Assembly (NCBI GenBank): GCA_034505235.1
Contig: JAPDQY010000001.1
Span: 1-64,000, forward strand
From: Coneutiohabitans thermophilus
GTDB taxonomy: Bacteria > Zhuqueibacterota > Zhuqueibacteria > Zhuqueibacterales > Zhuqueibacteraceae
Direction of reading: 5' to 3'
DNA length: 64,000 bases
In this document: positions 16,780 to 26,659 of the stretch, piece after piece
Position numbering within the stretch: the first letter of the stretch is position 1
How the letters are laid out: the number at the start of each line of letters is the position of its first letter
Notes under the pieces: model-generated
Told to the model about the DNA's origin: nothing
The model's input: the letters and a program-made list of their open reading frames with translations, nothing else
The model's database searches: none
Position numbers and translations under genes: made by a program

Positions 16780-19761
16780 TCAAAAGTCGGTGCCGAGCGA
16801 GAACAGATACCTGGGCTGGCTGATGGTGCGCAAGTCGGTGGGCCACGCCACTTCATACTTCACCATGAAATAGCCGAGCTGCAGGCGCGCGCCCACGCCG
16901 AGGGCGCCGCGCAAATCCTGCAAATGAAACCCGCCTTGCGTGGAAAACGGCTGAAACGTTTGCTTTACCAGGCCCGGTATGTCCAATCCCCACGCGCCGG
17001 CGAAATCTGCAAAAGCAGCCGCACTCAAGAAATCCGCGGAGGGTGGCAGGAAGGGAAACAACGGGAAGCGGTATTCCACATTCGCCGCCACGAACTTCGT
17101 TCCCACCAAATGGCCGTAATCCGCTCCGCGAAACGTGTACGGCCCGCCAATCTGAAAGACCTGGGCCTCGCGGTCGAAGCTGGCGCCGGCCAGCAGGCGG
17201 GCGGCGAGCACCGAGCGTTGCTTCACGCTGCAGTAGCGACGATAGTCGCCAACCAGGGTGGTGAACTGCAAATCGTTCGTGGTGCGCTGTATTTCGAGGC
17301 GGCTGCGCGAGCCGCTGAACGGGCCGAGCGGACCATAAATGGTGTTGTCGAAAACATACGCCGCACCCACCTGGCCGAAGGTGGCGCGGCCCAGACGCGA
17401 TTCCTCCCGGCGAATCTCCCCACGAGTGAAATCGATTTGATCGACAACCAGATTCGCCTGCACGAGGGTGGCACCCGCGCTCAGCTCCAGCCGCGCAAAG
17501 CGGCTGAACGGAAAGAAAGTGAAGGCATTGCCGCCGCGATGGGTCTGCTTCACAAAACCCGCCGCCGTGGGCGCATAAAACGCGCCATAGGCATCATTGA
17601 GCTGAAACACTTCAACACCCCAATGCAACCGGCGCGCTTGATTGAAGTAGGTCACGCCCACGTCCGTCATGCTGAGATCGCGGCGCAGATTGGCCGCGAG
17701 AATCACGTTGTGATGATTCATCACATCGCTGAAAAGAAACTGCGCCCCGCCCACCGTGCCGAAGAAGCCGCCAAAAACCGCGCCGATCGCGGCGGTGGTG
17801 AATTTCGGCAGGCCGCGGTAGCTGCGTTTTTCAATGGAATCTGCCGCGGCAAGCGCGTAATTCATGAACAGGGTATTGACCTCAGCGATCGCCGGCACCC
17901 ATGCTGCTTCCGGGGCGGCCACCATCGTCGCGGATGAATCAGCGCGGCCGGCCGGTGCCGCATCCACGGTCGTTCCGTTGGCATTTGCTTCGCCTCCGGC
18001 CAGGGTGGGCGCCTGCGGCATTGCCATGCGATACAAATGCCAGCCGCCTTTTTCGAAGGCCGAAAATACCAGCACGCGGCCGTCCGCGGACCAACTCATT
18101 GCCGGCGTCACTTCCGTGATGCCGGCCACCCCGTTGCGCAACCGTGTCACCGCAACAATCTCTTTGCTCCCCAGATCGAGGCGATAAACATTGGCAATGC
18201 CCTGATGATCGGACACGAACGCGAGGGCACGGCCGTCCGGCGACCACTGCGGATTGATGGCGTTGCCGGCGAGATCCGTGATCACGCTGATCTCCCCGTC
18301 GGCCAGCGAATACAGCGCCAGCTCATATTCTCCGAAGAGCAGATGTTCGGGCTGCGTATCCCTGCCGCGATCGGTGGCAAACACGATGCGCGTGCCGTCC
18401 GGCGACCATTGCGGGTGCTTCTCCGCATAAAGGTCCTTGGTCAGGCGCCGCAGCCTGCCGTTGCCGAGATTGACGATGTACAAATCCGAGCGTCCGCCGC
18501 GCATGCCGACAAACACGAGATGATCGCCCTCAGGCGAAAAGCTCGGCGAGAGCAGGCCGTTCAATTCCGCAAAAACCAGGCAATGGCTGATCTCGTTCGT
18601 GTGCGGATTCATCACATAAATTGCGTCGTCCTTGTCAGATTTCGCAACGAAGGCAATGCGCCCGCCGTCACGCGACCAACTGATCGAGGTGTCGAAAAAG
18701 CGCAGCGTCTCAAAATCGCGGCTCCGGCCGGCCTTGATCAAACGCCGCTCGGAAAAGCCACCTGCGGCATTTTCGCTGAGCAGATACAACTCGTCAACGA
18801 AATGCTTGTCCGCGACATAAACGACGTGCCGTCCATCCGGGCTCACCGCCGGCACGAGATTCGCGCGGTGATCATAACCCTCACGCCCGGTGAGCTGCTG
18901 CGCGATCTGCGCCGGTGCGGCCAGCGTGCTGTCGGCCGGCAGCACCTGTTTGCGCGCGTGCTCATGCCAGGTGAAGGTCAGGGCTTTGAAATCGAGCCCG
19001 ATCTGCTCCTTGAAAGCCTTTTCGACATCGTTCAGGCGCACCGCCGCTTTGAAAAGCGCGCCGACTTTTTGTTTGCCGTGTGTCTCGCCGACATAATGCC
19101 ACAACGACTCGCCCAGACGATAGACACGAATGTCAAACGTGTTGTTGAGCTGCTCGACTTTGAGCAAGTGGTCGTAGAGCAGGCCGTCGCGCACCCACAT
19201 GCGGGTCATGTTGTCCATGCCCACGGCGAGATATTCCGCCATGCCTTCCACGAACCAGAGCGGCGGACTGAAACTGCCCAGGCCGCTATTGTCGCTGCTC
19301 TTGATGAGGTCGAATTGAAAGGCATGCACCAGCTCGTGCACCAGCACATGGTTGAACTCGCGATAGGAACCGGTGAGCGGCAGCACCACACGATTTTTCA
19401 AACTCTCGGTCACACCCCGAGTGCCGTCGCCCAGCAGGCCGTCCACCACATTGGTTTGCTGAAAATCATTGAGCGAAGCATACAGCACCAGCGGGATGCG
19501 GCTTGTGATCTGATGATCGAGCACGTCGCTCAAGTAGGCATAGCCGCGTTCAGCCATGCGCGCGGCATCCTGTGCGGCCTCCGTTTCCTCGGGATAGTAA
19601 TGCACGTCGAAATGCGCGGTGCGCAACACCTGCCACTTGAAATTTTTGTATTGCACTTTGTTTTGGCCGAACTGATAGCCGGGTTGCGGATGCCCGACGC
19701 TTTGCCAGAGCGTCAGGCTCAGAGTGATCATCGCAAAAATGCAGGCCGGTTTGGTTGTCAT
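16780..19761 (-). CDS. Peptidase-MA-like / TolB propeller / BamA-like barrel fusion
   Basis: A 993-residue secreted protein. After a signal peptide (residues 1-24) comes a zinc-metallopeptidase-like domain with HELVH at 142-146. Then a six-bladed TolB/WD40-like propeller appears as repeats of the form SPDGRHVVYVAD, SFSPEGDHLVFVG and QWSPDGTRIVFATD. The last ~300 residues resemble a bacterial surface antigen (BamA-type) barrel, ending in the sort of aromatic C-terminus (FSLGTDF) recognised for outer-membrane insertion. The ATG at 19761 has AAGGAGA five bases upstream. Likely an outer-membrane-anchored periplasmic or surface protease; substrate unknown. Confidence 0.85.
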   Translation of the reverse strand: MTTKPACIFAMITLSLTLWQSVGHPQPGYQFGQNKVQYKNFKWQVLRTAHFDVHYYPEETEAAQDAARMAERGYAYLSDVLDHQITSRIPLVLYASLNDFQQTNVVDGLLGDGTRGVTESLKNRVVLPLTGSYREFNHVLVHELVHAFQFDLIKSSDNSGLGSFSPPLWFVEGMAEYLAVGMDNMTRMWVRDGLLYDHLLKVEQLNNTFDIRVYRLGESLWHYVGETHGKQKVGALFKAAVRLNDVEKAFKEQIGLDFKALTFTWHEHARKQVLPADSTLAAPAQIAQQLTGREGYDHRANLVPAVSPDGRHVVYVADKHFVDELYLLSENAAGGFSERRLIKAGRSRDFETLRFFDTSISWSRDGGRIAFVAKSDKDDAIYVMNPHTNEISHCLVFAELNGLLSPSFSPEGDHLVFVGMRGGRSDLYIVNLGNGRLRRLTKDLYAEKHPQWSPDGTRIVFATDRGRDTQPEHLLFGEYELALYSLADGEISVITDLAGNAINPQWSPDGRALAFVSDHQGIANVYRLDLGSKEIVAVTRLRNGVAGITEVTPAMSWSADGRVLVFSAFEKGGWHLYRMAMPQAPTLAGGEANANGTTVDAAPAGRADSSATMVAAPEAAWVPAIAEVNTLFMNYALAAADSIEKRSYRGLPKFTTAAIGAVFGGFFGTVGGAQFLFSDVMNHHNVILAANLRRDLSMTDVGVTYFNQARRLHWGVEVFQLNDAYGAFYAPTAAGFVKQTHRGGNAFTFFPFSRFARLELSAGATLVQANLVVDQIDFTRGEIRREESRLGRATFGQVGAAYVFDNTIYGPLGPFSGSRSRLEIQRTTNDLQFTTLVGDYRRYCSVKQRSVLAARLLAGASFDREAQVFQIGGPYTFRGADYGHLVGTKFVAANVEYRFPLFPFLPPSADFLSAAAFADFAGAWGLDIPGLVKQTFQPFSTQGGFHLQDLRGALGVGARLQLGYFMVKYEVAWPTDLRTISQPRYLFSLGTDF

Positions 19762-20070
19762 CGGAATCTCCTTGTATGGTGGGAATCGCTTTGCTGATCG
19801 CAACCCTGTGCCAACGCAAAGCACATGCCTTGCGCGGCAAAACAACTTGTCGAAAAGGCGGGACCGCACAACTCGCGGCAAGACAAATGGCAGACTCGGT
19901 TTTACGGCCTTGCAGGCGAGCGTCTCTTTCTCAGCTTGGCTGGATACGGAGCGACCACGGCAAGGGAAACAAGCACCGGGCAATGTCCATGTGGTAAGTT
20001 GCTTTGCAACGCTGACAAGCAAATGATGAACGCCGCATGGGCACGGCAGGAAGGGCTGCTGGTGGGGAGT
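19762..20070. other. Gene-free spacer
   Basis: About 310 bases between two minus-strand genes. The upstream promoter of the fusion gene should lie here, but I could not pick out confident -35 and -10 boxes. Confidence 0.4.
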
Positions 20071-20934
20071 TCACTCAACGGCATAAATCGCAAAGCTCGC
20101 AGCCTGCAGCGAGTCGCCGAAGACATAAGTCAGTTGATAACGGGCCACACCGGCGTCATCGCGTGATTCGCCAAAATCCCGCCAGTGCCGCATCTTGTCC
20201 AGGATCTTTTGTTCGAGGCCCGGCGCCCGTAGTGTGCTGTTTATGATTTCGGAGTTGTTGAGCTGTCCCAATGGATCGACTTCAAAGCGCAGCGTCAGGC
20301 TGCCATAAAGCGCGGGATTGTTCCGCAGCTCCCGTTGATAGAGATCGGTAATGGCCGGAACATGGCGTTGGATCACGGTTCTGATGGCCTGCGGATCTCG
20401 GCCACCAACACGCCGGCTCTTGAGCCCTGCGAGGGCGGGAGGAACACCGGTGCGAAGCTGCGGCGCAGTCGTGGCAGCCGGTGCAAGCGGCATGAGGCCG
20501 GCAGGGCAAGCACGGGACGCGCTTCCTGCCGCCGCGCCGGCATTGCGCGGGATGGAACCACGAAGCTCAAGGGCAGCGGTTTGTGGCAATACTGTTGGTT
20601 CGAGTCGGGAGGCGGCGGCGAGCGAATCCAACGTTTTGAAGGCGAGGGCAAGAACACTCTTCAGCGTGTCAATTTGCCCAGCCTGCTGCGCGATGGTGGC
20701 TTTGAGACTCGCATTCGTGGCGCGCAGTGTGGCAATTTCCCGCTCGAGCGCGCGACTTCTCCTTCTGATTTCGAGAATCTGTTGCAGGGTTTCCTGCAAC
20801 GTGTCGGCAGGTGCGAGCAGGAGACCGGTGCTCAGCAAAAGACCAAGCGTCAGCCCGAGCGGCCCCCATCGGCGGCGGGGCGGCGTGTCATGCGCGTTGT
20901 TGTCGCACGCAGGATTGAGGGATGAGGGTTTCAT
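20071..20934 (-). CDS. TM/coiled-coil protein with AgmX/PglI-like C-terminal domain (1)
   Basis: About 287 residues: a basic N-terminus, one transmembrane helix (LGLTLGLLLSTGLLLAP, about residues 27-43), a coiled coil (LQQILEIRRRSRALEREIA), an Ala/Pro-rich linker, and a C-terminal ~95-residue domain (VIQRHVPAITDLYQREL, GSLTLRFEVDPLGQL). That last pattern matches the AgmX/PglI (TonB-C-like) domain of gliding and energy-transducing systems. Start chosen at MKPSS (20934). It has a tandem paralogue at 21138. A periplasmic force-transfer or envelope-scaffold role is inferred. Confidence 0.72.
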   Translation of the reverse strand: MKPSSLNPACDNNAHDTPPRRRWGPLGLTLGLLLSTGLLLAPADTLQETLQQILEIRRRSRALEREIATLRATNASLKATIAQQAGQIDTLKSVLALAFKTLDSLAAASRLEPTVLPQTAALELRGSIPRNAGAAAGSASRACPAGLMPLAPAATTAPQLRTGVPPALAGLKSRRVGGRDPQAIRTVIQRHVPAITDLYQRELRNNPALYGSLTLRFEVDPLGQLNNSEIINSTLRAPGLEQKILDKMRHWRDFGESRDDAGVARYQLTYVFGDSLQAASFAIYAVE

Positions 20935-21137
20935 GGCAGCTTGTGCCGGCCTGGTTTGTGGTCGTTTGCCGTTTTGCCGTGCATTGTCCCCGGGCACCTG
21001 CCCGGCGGGGGAACAAATCTCACAATCTTTGAGATACATGAGAGCTTTGCTTCCTTATCAAAAGGTCCGATGCGATGTCGGCTGCAGCCACAGGTTTAAG
21101 ATTGCACCACACAAGCAGCGATACCACGGGTGCATGG

Positions 21138-22001
21138 TCACCGCTCGCTGCCAAAGACGTAGGTTACGAGATAGGAAGTCTTCGCGTGTTCAGCAGTCGC
21201 CGGGAAATCCCGCCACAAGGCCATTTTTTGCTGGATTTCTTCGAGAAGGCGCGCCGCAGCAACCTCTGGTCTCAAGCCATTCTCGACAACCTGGGGCATC
21301 CTCAAGCAGCCTCTGGCATCTATTGCGAAGCGAATTTTGACATGCCCTTTCAGCCCGGAGGTCATCTTGAGGTGTCTGGCGAACAAATCCGCCAGGGCAG
21401 CATTGTGCTTGACCAGTTCCTGCCGAATGAGCTCGACATGTTGTTCATCGCCGGCAAAGTCGCTGTTTGCCATGATGAGGTCAACCAGATCGGTGTGCCG
21501 CTGCTGCAACGGGCGATCGAACCCCGAGTGCGCGGCAAGCGGTTCGGGCGCAAAGGATTCGATGGTGACTTCCGGTGCGCGATTCTGCTTTGCCGGTACC
21601 AATTCAACCGCGCTGGAATCCAGGGAGCGTGGCTCTTGCGTGTGCTCGTCACGCAGAATATCCAGCCTGCCCAGGAAAATTTCTCTCTGCACTTGCAGTC
21701 GGTCAACAGCCTCAGAGAGATGCTGCAGTTGCCGGTCGAGCTGGGCAGTCTCCTCGTTGAGATTTTCGATTTGTTGTTGGATCTGAACTTGTCTCTTCCC
21801 AGTCTCACTGAGGAGGTTTCGAAACACCCTTATGCCCGCATTGATCACCTTCATCGACAGAAGGACGATGAGCAGAAGAAGGATGATCGCAATGTATTGC
21901 TTTCTGGCCCTCCGCGAAGTCAGCTTCTTGAAGAGCCGTTTCGCCGGTTTTGATTTCATTATGCTGAGCACCAGCGCGAGTATTTCCTTCCACAGCATCA
22001 T
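21138..22001 (-). CDS. TM/coiled-coil protein with AgmX/PglI-like C-terminal domain (2)
   Basis: About 287 residues with the same plan as its neighbour: a basic N-terminus, one helix (YIAIILLLLIVLLSMKVI), a longer coiled coil (QIQQQIENLNEETAQLDRQL), a linker, and a C-terminal AgmX/PglI-like domain (IRQELVKHNAALADLFARHL, GHVKIRFAIDARGCL). Both proteins also end in a similar LVTYVFG/LTYVFG strand. The pair probably arose by duplication and may form a hetero-oligomer. Start at MMLWKE (22001 or 21998). No ExbB/ExbD or TolQR partners are in the window. Confidence 0.72.
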   Translation of the reverse strand: MMLWKEILALVLSIMKSKPAKRLFKKLTSRRARKQYIAIILLLLIVLLSMKVINAGIRVFRNLLSETGKRQVQIQQQIENLNEETAQLDRQLQHLSEAVDRLQVQREIFLGRLDILRDEHTQEPRSLDSSAVELVPAKQNRAPEVTIESFAPEPLAAHSGFDRPLQQRHTDLVDLIMANSDFAGDEQHVELIRQELVKHNAALADLFARHLKMTSGLKGHVKIRFAIDARGCLRMPQVVENGLRPEVAAARLLEEIQQKMALWRDFPATAEHAKTSYLVTYVFGSER

Positions 22002-22551
22002 GCACCCCCGGATTTCCTGTCTTGCCAGCGATTCCCGCCGCAAGCCGTTCCGGCGCCCAAACTCGAGGCGTGCGACGGAACGTTCGCCCCGAGCAGGACA
22101 TGGCGCCCGGTTCTTTCACCGGTTGTTGGGCTTTGCGAGGGCCAGGCAAGTCTGCCGGCAAAGTGAAAGCGCCTGCCCTCGGCATCGATTTCAACTGACA
22201 TAATGCCCCAGCTCTCTCAAAACGGTAATGATTGAAAGAGATTCGATGAGCTAATGTGAAAGAATGAATATTGCCGTGCGCTCCCCGGTTTTTGTGGATC
22301 CGGTGCATAAAGTCCAAGTTGATGAGGTGAGACAATTGAGACGTGAAACGGGAGGTGGGAGTCTTCCTACAGCCCCAAAACGGAGTTCGACAGCTCAGGA
22401 TTTATTCGCGCAAAAATCTCGCCAGCAAGCAGTTTCTTGAGAAATGGGAAGGTTCCCAGACAATGACGGTTGCAGCAAGTGAAAAAGTGGACGGATTTGT
22501 AATTCGCATTTCATTCTTGTCACGACGAGTCGCCGCCGAAAATAGATAAAC
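22002..22551. other. Gene-free spacer
   Basis: About 550 bases with only short frames lacking recognisable products. A minus-strand frame running from 22335 into the paralogue gene is a shadow. Confidence 0.45.
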
Positions 22552-22590
22552 AAAAGCCCCGGGCTTTCACTTGTCGTCCGGGGCTTTTGC
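22552..22590 (-). terminator. Bidirectional intrinsic terminator
   Basis: Perfect 11-base arms, AAAAGCCCCGG (22552-22562) and CCGGGGCTTTT (22578-22588), with a 15-base loop. Both strands end in T4. It lies about 230 bases past the EF-hand gene and may serve it. Confidence 0.75.
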
Positions 22591-22819
22591 CATTGCAATC
22601 AGAATGCCGACACTGCATTGTCCGGGCGCGACAGAACTGCGCGGGAGCCATCCGTGGCCGACGCGCCGATCTTGGCGACCATTGTCCGCATTCCACCCAT
22701 AGTCTGAACTGCGCCGCTCTTGCATTGGCAGGCACGCTGGTGAGATGAGAAATCTCAACACTGACCGGGGAGGATTTTCCCACTGTCACCAGCAGGGGCT
22801 CACATCACAAGCCGTGAAT

Positions 22820-23578
22820 TCAACTGAAAGCCGGGCTTTCCTCCATCTCCTCTTCATCCTCCTCCTGCCCGTCGAGTTTTTCCGAGCGGCTCCAGCGTGC
22901 CCGCGCCACCGAAGCCAGACGCAGCAGCAGCAAGCCGCCAACTCCGACCCCCACCCACACGTAACCAGCCCGTGCCACACTGGTGTCGCTGTCGAGCAGG
23001 CTGGCCTTGCCGTCGCTATCAAACTTGAAGCGCACGCCATTGGCCGCGGCATGCGTTTCACCGCCTGCCGGCGGAAACGTGAAACTCAAAACGGTTTCCT
23101 GATTGATCAGCGAACCTTGATGCACGCACGCCTCCGCCACGTCTTCAAACAGATGATTCGTGATCTGCACTTCGCTGGGCGGACGCAGCATGGCGTACCA
23201 ATGATAAATGAAAAAACGGTCCGGCACAGCATTGGGAGAGACGGGCGAACGAAATGCAAAATAGGTGCTGTCGGTCCGGAGTGTGCGCGTCCCGGTTTTG
23301 AGTGCGACATGACTGGCGTAATAGGCCAGAATCAAATCGTGCCCGCGGGAGAGCTCGAACTCATCCAGGCGGCCATCGCCGTTCTGATCGATCTCCGGCA
23401 ATGCCACCAGCAAGGCTTGCGGCGAAATCTCCGATTCAACCCAAATGCCGCGTTTTTCCAGTCGGATCTTGGTTTTGGTGTCAAAGGGATGGAACGCAGG
23501 CTCGGCTTGGCCGGGCAGATTCAAACAGAGCAAGGCTATTCCGACTGCTGTGAACCACTTTCGATTTTTCATGTCCAT
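22820..23578 (-). CDS. Exported EF-hand protein with C-terminal membrane anchor
   Basis: A 252-residue protein of unknown role. It has a signal peptide (residues 1-25) and a canonical 12-residue EF-hand loop DQNGDGRLDEFE at 64-75, with ligand positions 1, 3, 5, 9 and 12 filled by D, N, D, D and E. A beta-rich middle region, a transmembrane helix (AGYVWVGVGVGGLLLLRLA) and a short basic then very acidic tail (EEDEEEMEE) follow. Most of the chain should face the periplasm. Calcium binding is well supported; further function is not. Confidence 0.7.
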   Translation of the reverse strand: MDMKNRKWFTAVGIALLCLNLPGQAEPAFHPFDTKTKIRLEKRGIWVESEISPQALLVALPEIDQNGDGRLDEFELSRGHDLILAYYASHVALKTGTRTLRTDSTYFAFRSPVSPNAVPDRFFIYHWYAMLRPPSEVQITNHLFEDVAEACVHQGSLINQETVLSFTFPPAGGETHAAANGVRFKFDSDGKASLLDSDTSVARAGYVWVGVGVGGLLLLRLASVARARWSRSEKLDGQEEDEEEMEESPAFS

Positions 23579-23910
23579 TTCCCAGTCTCATCTTCTTCCT
23601 GAATGATATGGTGAATGCCTATCCTCGTCGTGCAGGGCATGCGGGCCGGCACGACCCTGAGGGAAGCAAGGCACGAGCAACAGGGATAACTTGCAAGCAA
23701 CAGGCGATGCTACAACACGCGGTGTGAAGTATCCACACGCCCTTTCAAGGCAAAGGCGGTGCCAAACAAGCCGGCGGCGGCGGGGCAAAACGGCATCGGA
23801 CAGGCCGTCTGAATCGCCTTGAGTTATGGGGAAGTTGTCGCAAACGGCGGGTTGGAGCGTCGAACGCGGTGAGAAAATTTTTCCCAGTTATTGTAATGAG
23901 ATTTCTCACT
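23579..23910. other. Gene-free spacer
   Basis: About 330 bases. Frames here are short shadows; no repeat, terminator or promoter was identified with confidence. Confidence 0.4.
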
Positions 23911-24723
23911 TCAAAAGCTTACCTGCCAACTCAAGCCGGCCACAATCTTCCCTGTTGTGGGCAAGGGCAGCAGACTCACCGCGGGCGGCGGTTGTGCTGC
24001 AGGTGAGGCCAAGGCGTCAAAAAACGAATACACCCAGATGCCGCTGGTCAGCAGCGCCGAAAGGTTGCGCGCCCGATTGAGAGTGTTGTAGCGGCGGTAA
24101 GTCGTTTCCGCCTTGGCAATCGTCGCCGCGGAAAGATAATTTTCCCGCGCTTTCTCGCGGCGCAGATGCAGGGCAGCGGTGAGCACCACACCCGCGCCGG
24201 CGCCGGCCATCAACAACCGCCCTTTGGAAGTTTGGTTTTTGTGCAACTGGCCCAAACCCGGCAACACCAGCGAGCGCAGGGCGGCCTGCGGCCGGACATC
24301 AGGAATTACCAGATAGCGTATCGTTCCGCTGCTGTGGCCATTTCCCAGAGCCAGATTGGCTTTAAGTTGATCCAGAAACTGGTGAATCTTGGGCGAAACA
24401 TACAGCGAATCCAGTTTGAGATCCGGCGCCAGCGACAGCGCCTGTTCGAATTGTGACTTGGCCTCGAAAAAATCACCCTCACTGTAGGCAATCACCGCCA
24501 GCACCTGATGCACTTCAATCACCTGCTGCGGTGTCAGACGTTGCCAGTGTTGCAACGCTCGTTCACCCGCCTTTTTGGCGGCGGCATAATTCAACTGTTG
24601 AAACGCATTTCGCATTTCACTCACCGCCTGAGTGTTGGTCTGAGCAAACATCGCTGAATCAGCGGTCAGGCTCAACCACAGGGAAAGCGGTGCGAGAAAA
24701 ATCTGATGGGGCCCGAGTTTCAT
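23911..24723 (-). CDS. Exported TPR / DUF5683 protein
   Basis: About 270 residues. A signal peptide is followed by TPR-like helices (NYAAAKKAGERALQHW, GDFFEAKSQFEQALSLAPD). Then comes a DUF5683-type membrane domain beginning LRSLVLPGLGQLHKNQTSKG, with hydrophobic helices around LLMAGAGAGVVLTAALHL and ALLTSGIWVYSFFDAL. The PGLGQ-x-KG pattern is the family hallmark. Start at MKLGPH (24723), since upstream residues are not signal-like. DUF5683 is common in Bacteroidota and related phyla; function unknown. Confidence 0.78.
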   Translation of the reverse strand: MKLGPHQIFLAPLSLWLSLTADSAMFAQTNTQAVSEMRNAFQQLNYAAAKKAGERALQHWQRLTPQQVIEVHQVLAVIAYSEGDFFEAKSQFEQALSLAPDLKLDSLYVSPKIHQFLDQLKANLALGNGHSSGTIRYLVIPDVRPQAALRSLVLPGLGQLHKNQTSKGRLLMAGAGAGVVLTAALHLRREKARENYLSAATIAKAETTYRRYNTLNRARNLSALLTSGIWVYSFFDALASPAAQPPPAVSLLPLPTTGKIVAGLSWQVSF

Positions 24724-24898
24724 GCCTGTGCGGGTATGGATCGCCAACACGTGCTTTGTACACCGTTCCTGTTCGGCAGTAGAATAGTGACCAAAGCGGT
24801 TGGATGCGGATTTTTGTGAGGTGGCGGTTACACTCGGTTGGAAGAGGAGCAAAGGCCGGCAAGGGGCGGCGGAGACCGGAGCAGGAGCAAGAGTCCGC

Positions 24899-26659
24899 TC
24901 ACTCTTCGATCACGATCTCGCGTTGCATGCTGGCCAGGATGCGGTGTGTGCCGGTCTCGCGCACCGCAATCTCGATACGATGCGGGCCTTTGTCCAAATC
25001 TTGCAGTGCAAGCGCGATCAGTTCTGCCGCGGTGTCGCCGGTGAGGGGTCGCTCGTGTGACACACGCAGCGCCGGGGCGCGCGTGGCGGTGCGGGAGCGA
25101 CCGGCGGTAATTTCATAGCTCAGCTCATAGCTTCCCGCCAAACCCGCCGCCTGCAGGTTGTAGATTTCGAAATAGCAAAACACCGGGTGGCGCCGGCGCA
25201 GCACCGGCCACGGGTAGGGCGCGAGCACAAGCTCCTGCCGGACGACCCGCGGCAGCATGCGGGCTTGCCTGTCATTGTCGATCTTCCAATAAAATTGGAT
25301 CTCGCTGAGCTGCAGACTGTCCGTCGTGAAGGCGCGAACCTGCAGGGGCCGGGTGGCAATGCCAAAAGCTGCGGTTGCGGGATTCTGCACTTGCAACAAG
25401 AGGGTCACGTGTTGCGGCGGCGAGATGATGGCGAGCAGGCCCGCGGCATTGGACAGATTTTCCTGCGGCAGCCAGGACAGCGGAAAGCAAACGCGTTGCT
25501 GCTGCGTGGCGAGCGTCTCGCGGTTGGGATCGCGCAGCAAACAGGCAAAGTCAACCGCGACGCTGTCGCCGGCACGGTCTTGCTGGTGATCGACAAATTG
25601 TTTGGCGAACGGTGCGAGCAGGGTGATTTCCACGCGTGTTTGGCCATCAGGCGCACGGAACTGGACGATGCTGTGGGAAAACTGCAGTCGTTTGCCGGGC
25701 GCCGGCTCGTGTGCACTTGTCGGCGCGACCCGGCGGGCGGCGGCACATTCCGCTTCATGTTGCCAGGCAATTTCCAACAGGCGTTCATTGGGCGAAGCCG
25801 GTGCGCCGGGTGAAAGCTCGCCACGGCGGCTGAACATGGCAGCCTGCAGCAGTTCCATTTCGAGGCGACCCACTTCCTCCGCGGTGCGCACCATCACCGG
25901 CGCCACACCGGCGCGCTGCTTGATCAAATCCCCCCATTGCCACGCCAGATTGCGACGCAGACGGGTTGCCACCAGTTCGGTGAGACTGCGCACCTCCCGA
26001 AACCCGGCGCCCTCGCGCTTGAAATGCACCACGAAATCATGCGTCACGTTTTCATAGCTCCAGGTTTCGTTGGCAACCACGAGGTAGTGCTCGTCGGGAA
26101 CTTGTTTGAAGGGATACAGCCGCCTCACCTGGGCGTGAGTGATGAGATTGAAGAAAGCGATGCGGCGGTACCCGCCGGGATCCTGAAAACGCCGGTGGGG
26201 CTTGCCATACTTGAGATAATACCTGCCGCGGTCATCGCAATAGGGCGGCCCGGCAGCGGGAAAGTACTGTCGCACATACTCGCGCCGGCGCAAATGCTCG
26301 AGCAGGCGCTCATTGTGCGGGCGAAAGGGATTGGGGTTGTTCGCTTTCCAGTACGAAATGATGCAGGCCTTGCGTGCCGGCAGTGTGGGCAGACTGTCAT
26401 AGTCCCGCTGTTCGCTGTCTGCCAGCAGCAGCCGCCACTCGGCTTCGAACTCCCGCACAAAAGTGAGCGAGTCCGCCTGCTGCAGAGCAGTGAGATATTG
26501 CTGCTCCGCGCGCAATGAGTCGTCGGCGAAATCCGGACGCTGCCCGGGCTGGGCCCGCAGACCGGCAACCAGAATCGCACAGGCGGCCAATCCCGCACCG
26601 AGGTGGCAGCGCAGCAGGGGCCGGCGCTTGGCAGCGGATGCGTGTTTAACATTCCACAT
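24899..26659 (-). CDS. GWxTD-domain protein
   Basis: About 586 residues with an N-terminal hydrophobic export segment (AGLAACAILVAGL). The central region matches the GWxTD family: FRPHNERLLEHLRRREYV, then CDDRGRYYLKYGKPHRR, where family members read GWLTDRGRVYILYGEPD; the GWxTD signature itself is degenerate here (GPPYCDDRG). The C-terminal half is beta-rich with Ig-like or propeller-like strands. Start at MWNVKHASA (26659). GWxTD proteins occur in Bacteroidota, Gemmatimonadota, KSB1 and similar groups, and their function is unknown. Confidence 0.72.
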   Translation of the reverse strand: MWNVKHASAAKRRPLLRCHLGAGLAACAILVAGLRAQPGQRPDFADDSLRAEQQYLTALQQADSLTFVREFEAEWRLLLADSEQRDYDSLPTLPARKACIISYWKANNPNPFRPHNERLLEHLRRREYVRQYFPAAGPPYCDDRGRYYLKYGKPHRRFQDPGGYRRIAFFNLITHAQVRRLYPFKQVPDEHYLVVANETWSYENVTHDFVVHFKREGAGFREVRSLTELVATRLRRNLAWQWGDLIKQRAGVAPVMVRTAEEVGRLEMELLQAAMFSRRGELSPGAPASPNERLLEIAWQHEAECAAARRVAPTSAHEPAPGKRLQFSHSIVQFRAPDGQTRVEITLLAPFAKQFVDHQQDRAGDSVAVDFACLLRDPNRETLATQQQRVCFPLSWLPQENLSNAAGLLAIISPPQHVTLLLQVQNPATAAFGIATRPLQVRAFTTDSLQLSEIQFYWKIDNDRQARMLPRVVRQELVLAPYPWPVLRRRHPVFCYFEIYNLQAAGLAGSYELSYEITAGRSRTATRAPALRVSHERPLTGDTAAELIALALQDLDKGPHRIEIAVRETGTHRILASMQREIVIEE

